From positions 1-35,907 of the IMG/VR virus record IMGVR_UViG_3300018080_000081: DNA of 35,907 bases; one strand, written 5' to 3'. The notes beneath the pieces were generated by a model that was not told the DNA's origin, made no database searches, and saw nothing but the letters and a program-made list of their open reading frames with translations. This stretch comes from a virus. The position numbers were made by a program, and so were the translations under genes. Of the stretch, positions 1-9,100 are shown in pieces (within the stretch, counting starts at the first letter, position 1; every line of letters begins with the position of its first letter).

Positions 1-58
1 AACATCTACACGTGAAAGGCCAACATCTGTCGACGCTATAGTGATAGCAGAAGCACCA
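1..58. repeat. 58-bp terminal direct repeat, left copy
   Basis: Positions 1-58 are identical to 35850-35907, base for base. An open reading frame passes through the joined copy without a break, so this is most simply the overlap of a circular assembly. It need not be a physical end of the virion DNA. Confidence 0.95.
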
Positions 59-957
59 GGTGTAACAGTTATACCAGCACCAGCCGTTATTGTAGATGTA
101 CCTAATTGACCGTTAGCGTCATGCGCCACAACAGTAGCAACTGAGCCTACATTTGTACCAACTATACCAGCTATAAAACATGTGTCTTGTTGGCTATCAC
201 CAGTTCCCTGTGTTCCTATACGAATTGTATTATTGTCTGTAGCAACACCGGAGTTAGATATGCATATATTATCGCTATCGGTTGTCGTTAGTGAAGACCC
301 TGCACCACTACCAAGACACAAATTATACTGCGCAGATGTAACGCCTGGGCCACCTAGTGCCCCTGTTCCAATAGCTGTATTCCTTACACCTGCTGTAGCA
401 AAAACCATTGCATTGTCGCCAATAGCAACATTAAAGCTGCCACCAACATTGTCTCTAATGGTTTGCCTTCCGACACCCATATTTGCTGATCCAGTTGTTG
501 TATTTGTAAGGCTATCAACACCGATACAAGTGTTATTGTTTCCACTAGTTAGGGCGTCTAGCGCTCCTGGCCCAATTCCAACATTTTTATTGCCACTTAG
601 TGTGCCGTTTCCAGCACCTGCGCCAACAAATAGATTGCCTGTACCATATGCATGAAACTGTCTAACACTATTAATCTCTATAACACCTTCAGAGAGTGCC
701 GAATTAGTTGTAGGAAGATTTAAGTTACCAGCAGATATAGTTGCGTCGCCAGTTGTTACTGCTAGACCTGTTCCAGCTGTTACTGATCCTGTAAAAATAG
801 GTGATGTCAGACTTAAATCCGAATCACACATGGTTAATGTACGAGTATTACCTGTAGTAATACTACTCATGTCAAAACTTAATACCTTAGTGGAATCTGT
901 ATCATCTTTTATATCTAAATTTGTAGCTACATCATTTATAGAATTAAATATAGGCAT
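1..957 (-). CDS. Tail-fibre protein, N-terminal part (continues across the window ends)
   Basis: This is the first 319 codons of a 422-codon gene. It reads off position 1 and continues in frame at 35849 down to 35538 once the 58-bp end repeat is merged. The start is the ATG at 957, behind AGGAG. The N-terminus carries the short module shared with the 496- and 249-aa appendage proteins (acidic DxxDSTK, then TTGNTRTLTMCDSDLSL). After it come about six glycine-rich repeats of the type NxAIGxxAL, like the left-handed rolls of trimeric YadA heads, and an NTIRIGTQGTG / CFIAGI motif usual at the end of such heads. I infer a trimeric tail fibre or adhesin. The receptor is unknown. Confidence 0.8.
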   Translation of the reverse strand, partial: MPIFNSINDVATNLDIKDDTDSTKVLSFDMSSITTGNTRTLTMCDSDLSLTSPIFTGSVTAGTGLAVTTGDATISAGNLNLPTTNSALSEGVIEINSVRQFHAYGTGNLFVGAGAGNGTLSGNKNVGIGPGALDALTSGNNNTCIGVDSLTNTTTGSANMGVGRQTIRDNVGGSFNVAIGDNAMVFATAGVRNTAIGTGALGGPGVTSAQYNLCLGSGAGSSLTTTDSDNICISNSGVATDNNTIRIGTQGTGDSQQDTCFIAGIVGTNVGSVATVVAHDANGQLGTSTITAGAGITVTPGASAITIASTDVGLSRVDV

Positions 958-965
958 TATTGCTC

Positions 966-2456
966 CTATTCATAATATAAGTTTCCTTTACTATTGAAAA
1001 CCGTCCAACCGTTGTTTGCAGTAGTACATACTAACTCAATAGAATCATAATCATCAGTAGATCTAATAAAACCCGCTAATCCAACAGTTGTTATTTCTAG
1101 CTCATTGATTCTAATATATTGACTAGCATTTTGAGACAGTTTCCATCCTCCTGCACCATTTCCTAGGATCTTTATAGTAGACCCAAATGCGGCTACAGCC
1201 GGCAATACAATATCTGTCTGTGCTGCGTTAGTTGATACATATCCATTGTTAATTTCTGCATTTTGTGTTGTACCTGCAATTTCATTCCAAGTTTCATGAC
1301 CTGTAGAGGCTATAGTTATAGATCCAGCACCATTAGTAACAGTTATATTTGCACCTTCAGTAATCGTGGCTAAAACAGGATCCGCACCAACTGAACCAAT
1401 TGGTATTTCACCGTTTCCAGCAACACCTAATTCAGTAACTGCACCTGCACCAGATCCAACTATAAGACTGTGATCAGTTATACTTGATGGTATTGCCGCA
1501 GTTGTTCCAAGCTCACCATTATTATTTATAATGACTGACTGTGTTCCACCAATTGGTGTAACGCCATATATGCCAGCTATAAATGTATTATTTTGCTGAC
1601 CAGAACCAACACCTTGAGCACCTATACGTATTTTATTATTATCACCAACTACACCAGTATTACCTATTATTATATTATCTGAGTCAGTTGCTGTAAGATT
1701 TGTTCCTGCATTGAAGCCTATGCCAATGTTTTCAGATCCTGTTGTAATATTATCAAGGGCATCCATACCTAAACATACATTTCCTGAACCATCTGTAATA
1801 TTTTCACCTGCAAGACTACCTATAGCTACATTAAAGTCTCCGTCATTAATATCAGTCAAACTATTATACCCAAGACTGGTATTATCTGTTCCAGTATTTA
1901 AAAGACTACCTGCTGTATCACCAAAAAATGTATTTCTTGTACCAAGGTTATGCATAAATAATTGACCACCTACAGTCCATACACCTTCTGTAAATGCAGC
2001 ATTTGTTACAGGCATACCAATATTGCCACCTGTTGTAACAGTACCTGGAAATGATGGCGTAATTAAACTTAGATCTTGATCACACATTGTTAAAGTACGC
2101 GTAGTACCTGTGGTAACTTGATCAACTTCTAATGCTATCTTTTTAGTATTATCACCATCATCATAAACTCTAAAAACATCATCTGAAAATTCTGGACCTA
2201 TGCCACCTCCTGTAGCTGCTATTGTTATAGATCCTGGTGCATTAGTAATAGTTATATTAGCACCCTCAGTAAGTGTAGTAATTACAGGATCTGCACCTAC
2301 TGAACCAATTGGCAATTCACCATTTCCAGCAACTCCAAGTGATATCAATGAATTATCAGCATCACCAATAACTAATGCATGTTCTGTTGCACCATTAAGA
2401 TCACTTATATCAATAGGCAATAATGAACTAGGACTCGACACTATAATTTGCGACAT
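966..2456 (-). CDS. Tail-fibre protein with YadA-like head repeats
   Basis: A 496-aa paralogue of the junction-spanning fibre. The ATG follows AGGGG. Visible parts in order are: an IPIDISDLNGATEHALVIGD-type segment; a GNGELPIGSVGADPV block (about residues 45-80); the shared DDGDNTKK...TTGTTRTLTMCDQDLSL module (about 95-130); YadA-like NxSLGYNSL / NVAIGSLAGENI / NIGIGFNAG repeats (about 175-265); NKIRIGAQGVG / TFIAGIYGVT; a second copy of the GNGEIPIGSVGADPV block (about 345-380); and a C-terminal domain with GGWKLSQNASQYIRI, also found in the 422-aa protein. It is probably a trimeric virion appendage. It lies 8 bp upstream of the 422-aa fibre and is probably co-transcribed with it. Confidence 0.8.
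   Translation of the reverse strand: MSQIIVSSPSSLLPIDISDLNGATEHALVIGDADNSLISLGVAGNGELPIGSVGADPVITTLTEGANITITNAPGSITIAATGGGIGPEFSDDVFRVYDDGDNTKKIALEVDQVTTGTTRTLTMCDQDLSLITPSFPGTVTTGGNIGMPVTNAAFTEGVWTVGGQLFMHNLGTRNTFFGDTAGSLLNTGTDNTSLGYNSLTDINDGDFNVAIGSLAGENITDGSGNVCLGMDALDNITTGSENIGIGFNAGTNLTATDSDNIIIGNTGVVGDNNKIRIGAQGVGSGQQNNTFIAGIYGVTPIGGTQSVIINNNGELGTTAAIPSSITDHSLIVGSGAGAVTELGVAGNGEIPIGSVGADPVLATITEGANITVTNGAGSITIASTGHETWNEIAGTTQNAEINNGYVSTNAAQTDIVLPAVAAFGSTIKILGNGAGGWKLSQNASQYIRINELEITTVGLAGFIRSTDDYDSIELVCTTANNGWTVFNSKGNLYYE
1372..2340. repeat. Internal duplication inside the 496-aa fibre gene
   Basis: Two similar segments, about 1372-1430 and 2284-2340, encode GVAGNGE(I/L)PIGSVGADPV followed by TEGANIT(V/I)TN and SITIA(S/A)TG. 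Both the protein and much of the DNA are conserved. The copies flank the YadA-like head, so the head looks like a cassette set between two copies of one linker domain. Confidence 0.7.
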
Positions 2457-2465
2457 ATTTTACCC

Positions 2466-2816
2466 CTATATTACTCGATACGAAGATGATAGTGTAACTA
2501 CTCCAGTTGTTGGAGCAGTACCAGCAACAAATTCTTTAATATAAAACTGAGTACCTTTAGGAAAAACTATACCATTTGCAGCAAAATCCGTAATAGAACC
2601 ACCATCCTTTTTTATAGGAGAATGATTATTTATACCATCTATACTAATCCATAAATCTGCATCACTAAAATTATATACTGAGTTAATTCTACACGGATGA
2701 TCTAATGGCGTTCCAAGAGCAACATAAGCAGCACCTACAGGAGTTACAGATGTATCTACAGTTCTTGCGGGCTCCATCCATCCACGCTCAGCACCTTGAA
2801 AGGTATACGCATTCAT
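2466..2816 (-). CDS. Small predicted virion protein
   Basis: A 116-aa protein of unknown family. It has no signal peptide or membrane segment. Alternating polar and hydrophobic stretches, with many Gly, Thr and Ser and a C-terminal VVTLSSSYRVI strand, suggest a compact beta-sandwich. The ATG overlaps the TGA of the upstream lysine-rich gene (ATGA), and GGAG lies just upstream, so translation is probably coupled. Its place between fibre genes suggests a small appendage or baseplate-like component, but that is inference from position. Confidence 0.65.
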   Translation of the reverse strand: MNAYTFQGAERGWMEPARTVDTSVTPVGAAYVALGTPLDHPCRINSVYNFSDADLWISIDGINNHSPIKKDGGSITDFAANGIVFPKGTQFYIKEFVAGTAPTTGVVTLSSSYRVI

Positions 2817-3076
2817 TTACGTCTCCTTTTTTTTTTGGTTTTCTTTATACTTCCACGTTTAACAGCTTTAGCAGCCGATGCCAAAGCGATTGCAATAGCT
2901 TGTTTTTTGCTTTCAACTTTTTTATCACTTTTTCCAACATTAAGTTCACCTTTTTTTGCCTCATCTAAAACCATTTCTACTTTATCTTTAAATATTTTCT
3001 TACGTTTTTTAGTTTTAGTTGTGACTATTTTTTTGGTTTTTATACCCTTAGCTGACTTTATTTTTTTTCTTGCCAT
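2813..3076 (-). CDS. Lysine-rich basic protein, DUF6496-like
   Basis: An 87-aa, very basic protein with an ATG behind AGGA. Residues about 29-72 (DKVEMVLDEAKKGELNVGKS, then VESKKQAIAIALASA) fit the pattern I know for DUF6496, a small family of phages and bacteria with a KGEL...KQAIAIAL core. Lys/Arg-rich tails flank it on both sides and end in KKKRRRK. The charge suggests nucleic-acid binding, perhaps packing with virion DNA, but no function is known for the family. An intrinsic terminator (3091-3121) separates it from the 918-aa fibre gene, so its level may differ from that of the fibre. Confidence 0.75.
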   Translation of the reverse strand: MARKKIKSAKGIKTKKIVTTKTKKRKKIFKDKVEMVLDEAKKGELNVGKSDKKVESKKQAIAIALASAAKAVKRGSIKKTKKKRRRK

Positions 3077-3090
3077 ATTTGTTCCTAAAA

Positions 3091-3121
3091 TGTGGTACCT
3101 AACTTTATACTAGGTACCACA
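3091..3121 (-). terminator. Intrinsic terminator after the 918-aa fibre gene
   Basis: A perfect 11-bp inverted repeat, TGTGGTACCTA and TAGGTACCACA, encloses a 9-nt loop. On the minus strand it is followed by TTTT. It lies in the 67-bp gap between the 918-aa gene and the DUF6496-like gene. The short T-tract suggests partial termination. Confidence 0.65.
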
Positions 3122-3143
3122 CAAACACTCAAAAGAACGATAA

Positions 3144-5900
3144 TCAAGCCTTCAATATCCAGAATGCAATTGTTACATCAGAATTCAATGCAGCTGGACC
3201 ATCATTCATTAAATACACTGTAAATGATCCTGCGGCAGGTCTTACACGTGTTACATTCATTCTTGCGTCATTACCAGCAGCCGTTAAAGCTGTTGCAAGT
3301 ATGATTGAATTTGCAGTACATATACTATTTGTTATAGTAAATTCAGTTTGAGCGCCAATTCCAGTAACTTGTCCTGTAAATATTCCATATCCAACATTAG
3401 CGTTGATAGTTAAGGCAACACCTGCAACCGTTGCTGTGGCTGCCTCTAAATCAACTAAACCACCTGCATTAAGTGAAATGCCACCTGTTCCAGATTGTAT
3501 TGTTGTTGAACTTGTTGTATTTGTTGAACCTGCAGTTAAATCACGTACCGCAGCTCCTGTACAAATATTAACAGCTTGAGCATTTGCCCCAGTGCCAATA
3601 TTTGTTGCAGCACCTGTTGAATCTATAGTAATAGCTCCAGCTGTTGTTGCTCCAAAAGTTCCATCTGAAGCAAATACTGTTCCACCTGTACCAGAATCAA
3701 GCTCAAGCGTACTTGTTCCACCTGTAGCACCAATACTTATAGTTCTATTACCTGCAGTACCAATTGACATATCTTGGTTAACTGCATCATTACCTATATT
3801 AATAACACCTGCACTAGAATTAAAAGATAAAATGCCTGCTGCATCAACATCAATAATGCCTGTAGATGTAATTGAAGTACCAACCGTACCTGATTGTAGA
3901 ACAGTTGCGCTAGTTGCATTAGTTGAACCCAATGTTAGATCTCTAACCGCTGCTCCCGTACAAACATTTACTGCAAACGCATCTGCATCATTACCAATAT
4001 TTAATATACCTGCTGTAGAATTAATAGAAATTGCACCTGCTGCATCAACATCAATAACACCTGTAGATGTAATCGAAGTACCAACTGTACCAGACTGTAA
4101 AATAGTTGAACTAGTTGTATTAGTTGAACCTAATGTTAGATCTCTAACCGCTGCACCTGTACCAACATTTACTGCAAACGCATCTGCATCATCACCAATA
4201 TTTAATGTGCCTGCTGTAGAATTAAGCGATATATTTCCAGTAGCATCAACATCAACTGTACCTGTAGATGTAATAGAAGTATTTCCTGTACCAGATCTCA
4301 ACACTGTTGCAGATGCACCTGTCAAACTACCAACTGTTGTAGTATGGACAGCAGCATCAGCACCAACATTAACTGCACCTGTACCTGAAATTAATGATAT
4401 ATCAGAATCGGTTGCTGTAAGAACAATATCGCCAGAACCTGCATTAATATCTATACCAGTTGTTCCCGTAATATTGCCAATTACTATATCTCTTTGTGCT
4501 GCACCTGTACCAATATTAATACCAAATGAATCTGCATCATTACCTATTCCGATAATACCTGCAGAGGAATTTAATTCTAATACACCATCTGAATCCAGTA
4601 ATAATGTATCATCAGAATCAATTGTAATATCACCAACACCCGTTGATGCCAATTGTATTCCACCTGTTCCTGAATTTAAAACTAATTGTGATGCAGCTGT
4701 AACATTACCCATAGTAATAACTCTAGCTGCTGCACCTGTACCAATATTAATATTTTGTGCTACTGCATCATTACCTATACCAATAACACCAGCTGAAGAA
4801 TTTAACTCAAGCACACCCGTAGCATCTAGTGTTATCTCATCTGTAGATGTACCAATAAGGCCACCTGTTCCAGATTGTATTGTTGTTGTACTTGTTGTTG
4901 TGGTTGAACCAATTGTTGTAGGATGCGCAACAGCAGTAGTACCAAACGTAGCTCCAGTAGTACCACAATCTACTACTACCGACGTATTACCCGTAGCATT
5001 ACCAATAGTGACAACTTTTTGAGCAGCATCAGCGCCTAAATTTATAGCACCTGTGCCAGTTTCAACCGTAAATGGACCATTAGCACCTACAAAACTTGCG
5101 CCTCCTGTACCAAAATCACAATCAATACCTCCACCAGCAACATTTGATGCATTAAGTATTAATGCATTAGCGGCCGCTCTATTTGAATTAATATTAACAG
5201 AACCAACATCTGAAGTAATTTGTACAGAATCATTCGAGGTGCCTTGGTCAGATCTGATGCGGATAGTTTCATTGACCCCTCCATTTGCATGCAAGTAAAT
5301 TGCATCAACTGCATTAGAATCAGATGTAATAGTACAATCACCACCAAGCATATTAAGATCTACTGTAGCAGTTACAGCGCCAGCAGCATTAAGGTAACCT
5401 GCAAGATCAACATCGTCATCCAAATCAAACTGTACAACATTAGTTGCACCTGGAGCACTACTTGTTAAATTTGTACCTCCAGCGAACTGCGTTACTCCAG
5501 CTATTGGTGCGGCATTACCTGCATCCGTTTGGAACTGAGCAGCTGCACCTGGAGGTATGACAGATAACGTAATTGTTCCAGCACCTTCAGCAATTCCAAT
5601 AGACCCATCTGAAGCAAGATTTGCCCATACTGGCGTCAAACCTGTTCGAGCTATGTACAATTGTCCATCTGTTCCATCTGGTGTAGCATCTGCAATAGCT
5701 GACCAAGTAGGAACTAAAGGACTACCTGATAAAGCTGTCAATACATAATAAATACCTGTGGACTTATCAAGCCACGGTCTACCAAGATCTGTTATATCTT
5801 TAGCCGTAGGCGCTCTATCATAGATTAGACACCCTTTTGTTTTTTCAACTAATGGTTGTGAAAAACCATACGAGGTTTCAGGATATTCTTTAATGGCCAT
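3144..5900 (-). CDS. Long repetitive tail-fibre protein
   Basis: A 918-aa protein, ATG behind AGGAG. The first ~110 residues look like an attachment region (GRPWLDKSTGIYYVL, DGQLYIARTGLTPVWANLASDGSI). Residues about 270-840 are a long run of degenerate repeats. Each has a core like LNIGNDADAFAVNVGTGAA, then RDLTLGSTNTTSSTxLQSGT and ITSTGxIDVDA, which suggests a triple beta-helix or shaft. The C-terminus (TGQVTGIGAQTEFTITNSIC to VTIAFWILKA) is free of repeats and looks like a knob domain. It is probably the main tail fibre. It follows the internal-protein genes and a lipoprotein gene in the late operon. Confidence 0.8.
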   Translation of the reverse strand: MAIKEYPETSYGFSQPLVEKTKGCLIYDRAPTAKDITDLGRPWLDKSTGIYYVLTALSGSPLVPTWSAIADATPDGTDGQLYIARTGLTPVWANLASDGSIGIAEGAGTITLSVIPPGAAAQFQTDAGNAAPIAGVTQFAGGTNLTSSAPGATNVVQFDLDDDVDLAGYLNAAGAVTATVDLNMLGGDCTITSDSNAVDAIYLHANGGVNETIRIRSDQGTSNDSVQITSDVGSVNINSNRAAANALILNASNVAGGGIDCDFGTGGASFVGANGPFTVETGTGAINLGADAAQKVVTIGNATGNTSVVVDCGTTGATFGTTAVAHPTTIGSTTTTSTTTIQSGTGGLIGTSTDEITLDATGVLELNSSAGVIGIGNDAVAQNINIGTGAAARVITMGNVTAASQLVLNSGTGGIQLASTGVGDITIDSDDTLLLDSDGVLELNSSAGIIGIGNDADSFGINIGTGAAQRDIVIGNITGTTGIDINAGSGDIVLTATDSDISLISGTGAVNVGADAAVHTTTVGSLTGASATVLRSGTGNTSITSTGTVDVDATGNISLNSTAGTLNIGDDADAFAVNVGTGAAVRDLTLGSTNTTSSTILQSGTVGTSITSTGVIDVDAAGAISINSTAGILNIGNDADAFAVNVCTGAAVRDLTLGSTNATSATVLQSGTVGTSITSTGIIDVDAAGILSFNSSAGVINIGNDAVNQDMSIGTAGNRTISIGATGGTSTLELDSGTGGTVFASDGTFGATTAGAITIDSTGAATNIGTGANAQAVNICTGAAVRDLTAGSTNTTSSTTIQSGTGGISLNAGGLVDLEAATATVAGVALTINANVGYGIFTGQVTGIGAQTEFTITNSICTANSIILATALTAAGNDARMNVTRVRPAAGSFTVYLMNDGPAALNSDVTIAFWILKA
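3830..4240. repeat. 201-bp tandem repeats in the 918-aa fibre gene
   Basis: Two adjacent units are nearly identical at DNA level with a 201-bp (67-codon) period. For example AATGTTAGATCTCTAACCGC recurs at about 3931 and 4132. Weaker copies continue on both sides through about 3,500-4,900. The period is a whole number of codons, so gain or loss of a unit would keep the frame. Confidence 0.8.
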
Positions 5901-5914
5901 TAAAATCTCCTAAA

Positions 5915-6142
5915 TTAAATTTTATCTTTTTTGAACCAATTATAAACTCTATTATATAAACTCTTAATTTTAGGAGCTGCCAGTTTTGTAATTACACCTC
6001 CTGCAATAGCTCCTATTACCATTCCTGCTTTACCACGATGCTTATTTGTTAATGAACTATTGGTAACTCTATTTTCAATTCTATCTAAGACACATGCACT
6101 TAGTGAAGAACTTAAAAATAAAATTAATAATATTTTTTTCAT
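5915..6142 (-). CDS. Small lipoprotein
   Basis: A 75-aa protein, ATG behind AAGGA. The N-terminus is a clear lipoprotein signal peptide (MKKILLILFLSSSLSAC) with the LSAC lipobox at Cys17. The mature part carries a glycine-zipper-like hydrophobic stretch (GKAGMVIGAIAGGVITKLAAP) and a basic tail ending in WFKKDKI. It is therefore probably membrane-anchored in a two-membrane host. Possible roles are an outer-membrane spanin, superinfection exclusion or a virion lipoprotein. It lacks the proline-rich body usual for Rz1. Its position between ejection-type genes and the long fibre does not settle the choice. Confidence 0.7.
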   Translation of the reverse strand: MKKILLILFLSSSLSACVLDRIENRVTNSSLTNKHRGKAGMVIGAIAGGVITKLAAPKIKSLYNRVYNWFKKDKI

Positions 6143-6154
6143 AATTATCCTTAA

Positions 6155-9100
6155 TTATCTATTCTTACTTACTCTACTACTTACTTTTGTTATCAAAGCT
6201 TTAATAGAGGAATCTTTATAACCATTATCAATTAACGTCTTAATAACATTTGATAATAGTTTACTATCTTTACGTTTTAAAGCTCTTGCAACATAATTTT
6301 CTGCTTTTCGTAGGCTCATACCTTGTGATATTGGAATTGCCCCTAAGCCTGAACCTATATAGACACCAAAACCCTTAGATGTTAATGATGATACTGAAAA
6401 CGGCAAAACACCTTGCATTAATGACTTAATACGTGAAACAACACGCTCTGGTGTATATGGTTTAGTTGCGTCCCAAGGTTTAAATTCACCCTGATCGTAT
6501 TTACCTCTAACTGGATAATTTGTATCATCAGATGGTGTACTACCTATAAGTTGTTGATTTAATATCCTTAAAACAGGATTAGTTTTACCAAATAATGTTT
6601 GTACAGGATTAGTTATATAACCAAATATTTCAAGTGCTTGTTTTCCAAGATGTCCATATGCTCTTTTATTTCTTGTATCACGTCCAGGATTAAATATAGA
6701 AGATCCTACTTTAATATTTACATCTGGTAATGAAAACATATACCATTTACTAGGGTCACCATTCCAAAAATTCTTAGATGCTTTTTCACGAGACCATCTA
6801 ACACCACGTATAGAATTGTTTTTCTTGTCTGTTTGTTCCCAACCTCCAAAAAAATACTTTAAAGCACCCTGCATTAATGATGTTTTAATTATATAATTAG
6901 TCCAATATTTCCTACCTAATCTACCTTTAGTTCTAGATGCAAAAGCACTACCAGCTTGTTTTAAAGCTGATATAGTCCAATCAGGATACGCTATAACTCT
7001 ACTAAGTTTCTTCATAGTATTTTTATCATTTAACCACTTAGATGTTTCCCATTGTTGTCCACCATATATATTATTTACAAGACTTGCTATATCTCTTCCA
7101 ATAGCTTTACGTTGTTCTGGTGTTGCTGGTTTGCCGGCTTTAATTAAATTAGTAAGTTCTTTATTTAATAACTCATTATACGTTACAGCTTTAAGGCGTG
7201 GATGATATACTTCAAACATATAATTAAGTACTTTTTTTGTTTTACCAATAACAGAATTTGTAATTTTTCCACCTTTAGATGCTATTTGATCTAATCCTCT
7301 ATTTATTAAATTTGAACCTTTATTATAATCAATTGGTTTTTCAAACTTAACACCATTACGTACAGCATCTACCATGAATTGCTTACTATTTAATAATTGA
7401 TCACCTTGCTTTGCAATCCACTTAAAATTTAAACCTTTTGAAAAACCTAATGCACCTACCGCAGATTCTGTAAGTGGAACCATATGAAATGGTGATAATG
7501 TCACATTAACTGTTTTCAATATATTAGATGCATTATCAAAATTACGCCAAAATTTACTATCTTGCTTAAACCCTTCTTTGCTAAATACACCCTGAAATGC
7601 ATCTGCTATTTTAGGATCAATTAACACAGGTCCAGCAGCTGTTTTCCATTCACCAGTTGGTGTTTCATAGCGTTTTAATATTGATTCTTCAAATGGCACA
7701 AACCCTAAATTTTTAACTTTATTATACAACTCTGCATTATTACTTCTAACAATTAATGGTGTATCTCCAGGAGTTTTTTCAATAGCATTAATCATTTTTG
7801 ATTTAGCTAACGTTTTATTAGTTATCTCATCATATACAGCAACATTTTCAACGATACTCTTATACTTAGGTTTTAATCTTGCTTTAATTGCTTCTTCATG
7901 AGTTAAGAATTGTTTTTCTTTTGAAAATGGTGTTAATTCAGGAAAACCTTTTGTCTGTACAGCTTTCTTAATATCACCCTCATATAATCCTGGTAAATAT
8001 GTATCTATAAGTGTGTCTCGTGGATTAATATCTTTCAACCTAGGATCACTATTAATTTGTTTTAAACGTTGCTTAAAATAGGTATCTACATCGTTAACTA
8101 GTTTCTTAACTTGAGGTGATGTACGTTTTTCAAGAGACTCATATGTATCACCAGTTATATTTGGATTACCCGTTTTTTGTCGTAAATATGAAGCTTCTTC
8201 GAGCTGTGTTGGTGTAAACTTAGGAACACGTTTTCCATTTTCTTTTTTATAAATTTTATCTCTAAACTCTAATTGTGTTTTAAATATCTGTGCATCACGT
8301 TCACCAACATGCTCCTTTAGTAAGTCAAATGCTTCTTTATTTTGAATACTCTGCTTGATTTCTTGAGTATAACCTTGAATTTTTTGAATAGGTTTACGTA
8401 TGACTGAAGGTAATTTTTCAACAATTCTAGATGGTGCTTTTTTAATGGGTTCAGGTAGGTATTTTTTAATCGGCACTCCAAACTTATGTGCTATCATACC
8501 ACCAACCATAGCTAATGCATTATTTTTTAACTGTTCAGTAGTTGGCATTTCACCCTCAAGTAATGATTGTGCTGTTGTTATACTTCCATACTCCAATGCT
8601 CTATCTGTAGCACTTCTACCTATTTTAGTATTAAGTATTTTCTTATATACAGGTATTTTATTAAGCAATGGTAAAAGTTTACTTGCTTTTGAAGCCACTA
8701 AACCAACTGTACCTGCCTTACCTGTTTCTTTTAATACATGTCCAGCTCTACTTATAAAACCTCCTAGAGTTGCATTTCCACCTTGTTTTGCATAATCATT
8801 ATATTCTCTTAATGATTCCTTAATTATTGTTGGAAATGCAATACTAAATATTACTGCCCCTGTTTGTGCTCCAGCTACTGTTCCTGCTCCTGGTATAATA
8901 GAACCTATTAAACCACCAACTAAAGCACCCAATGCAGCTCCTGACATATTAGCAGGAGCATCAGACAATGCTTCACCACCAAGTTCTACAATACCTTCTA
9001 AAAGACTATCTGCAACTTCATTATCTTCTTCTGAACCAATAAGTGTCTTTGCAACTGCACCAGCTGAACCTTTACCAATACCTCGTGAAGCACTTCTAGC

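Noticed and set aside
1-58. Phage attachment site or long terminal repeat
   Set aside because: The repeat lies in the middle of a fibre coding frame, there is no integrase, and merging it gives one intact gene. Circular overlap is the simpler reading.
182-655. A 157-codon plus-strand frame near the window start
   Set aside because: It is antisense to the junction-spanning fibre gene, low in complexity and lacks a ribosome site.
3500-4900. CRISPR-like array
   Set aside because: The repeats are about 200 bp, lie in a coding frame and have no unique spacers of uniform length.
3592-5022. A 476-codon open frame on the plus strand opposite the long fibre gene
   Set aside because: It is the mirror of a repetitive minus-strand gene, is Pro/Val/Ala-biased and has no ribosome site. 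Repeats on one strand keep a shadow frame open on the other.
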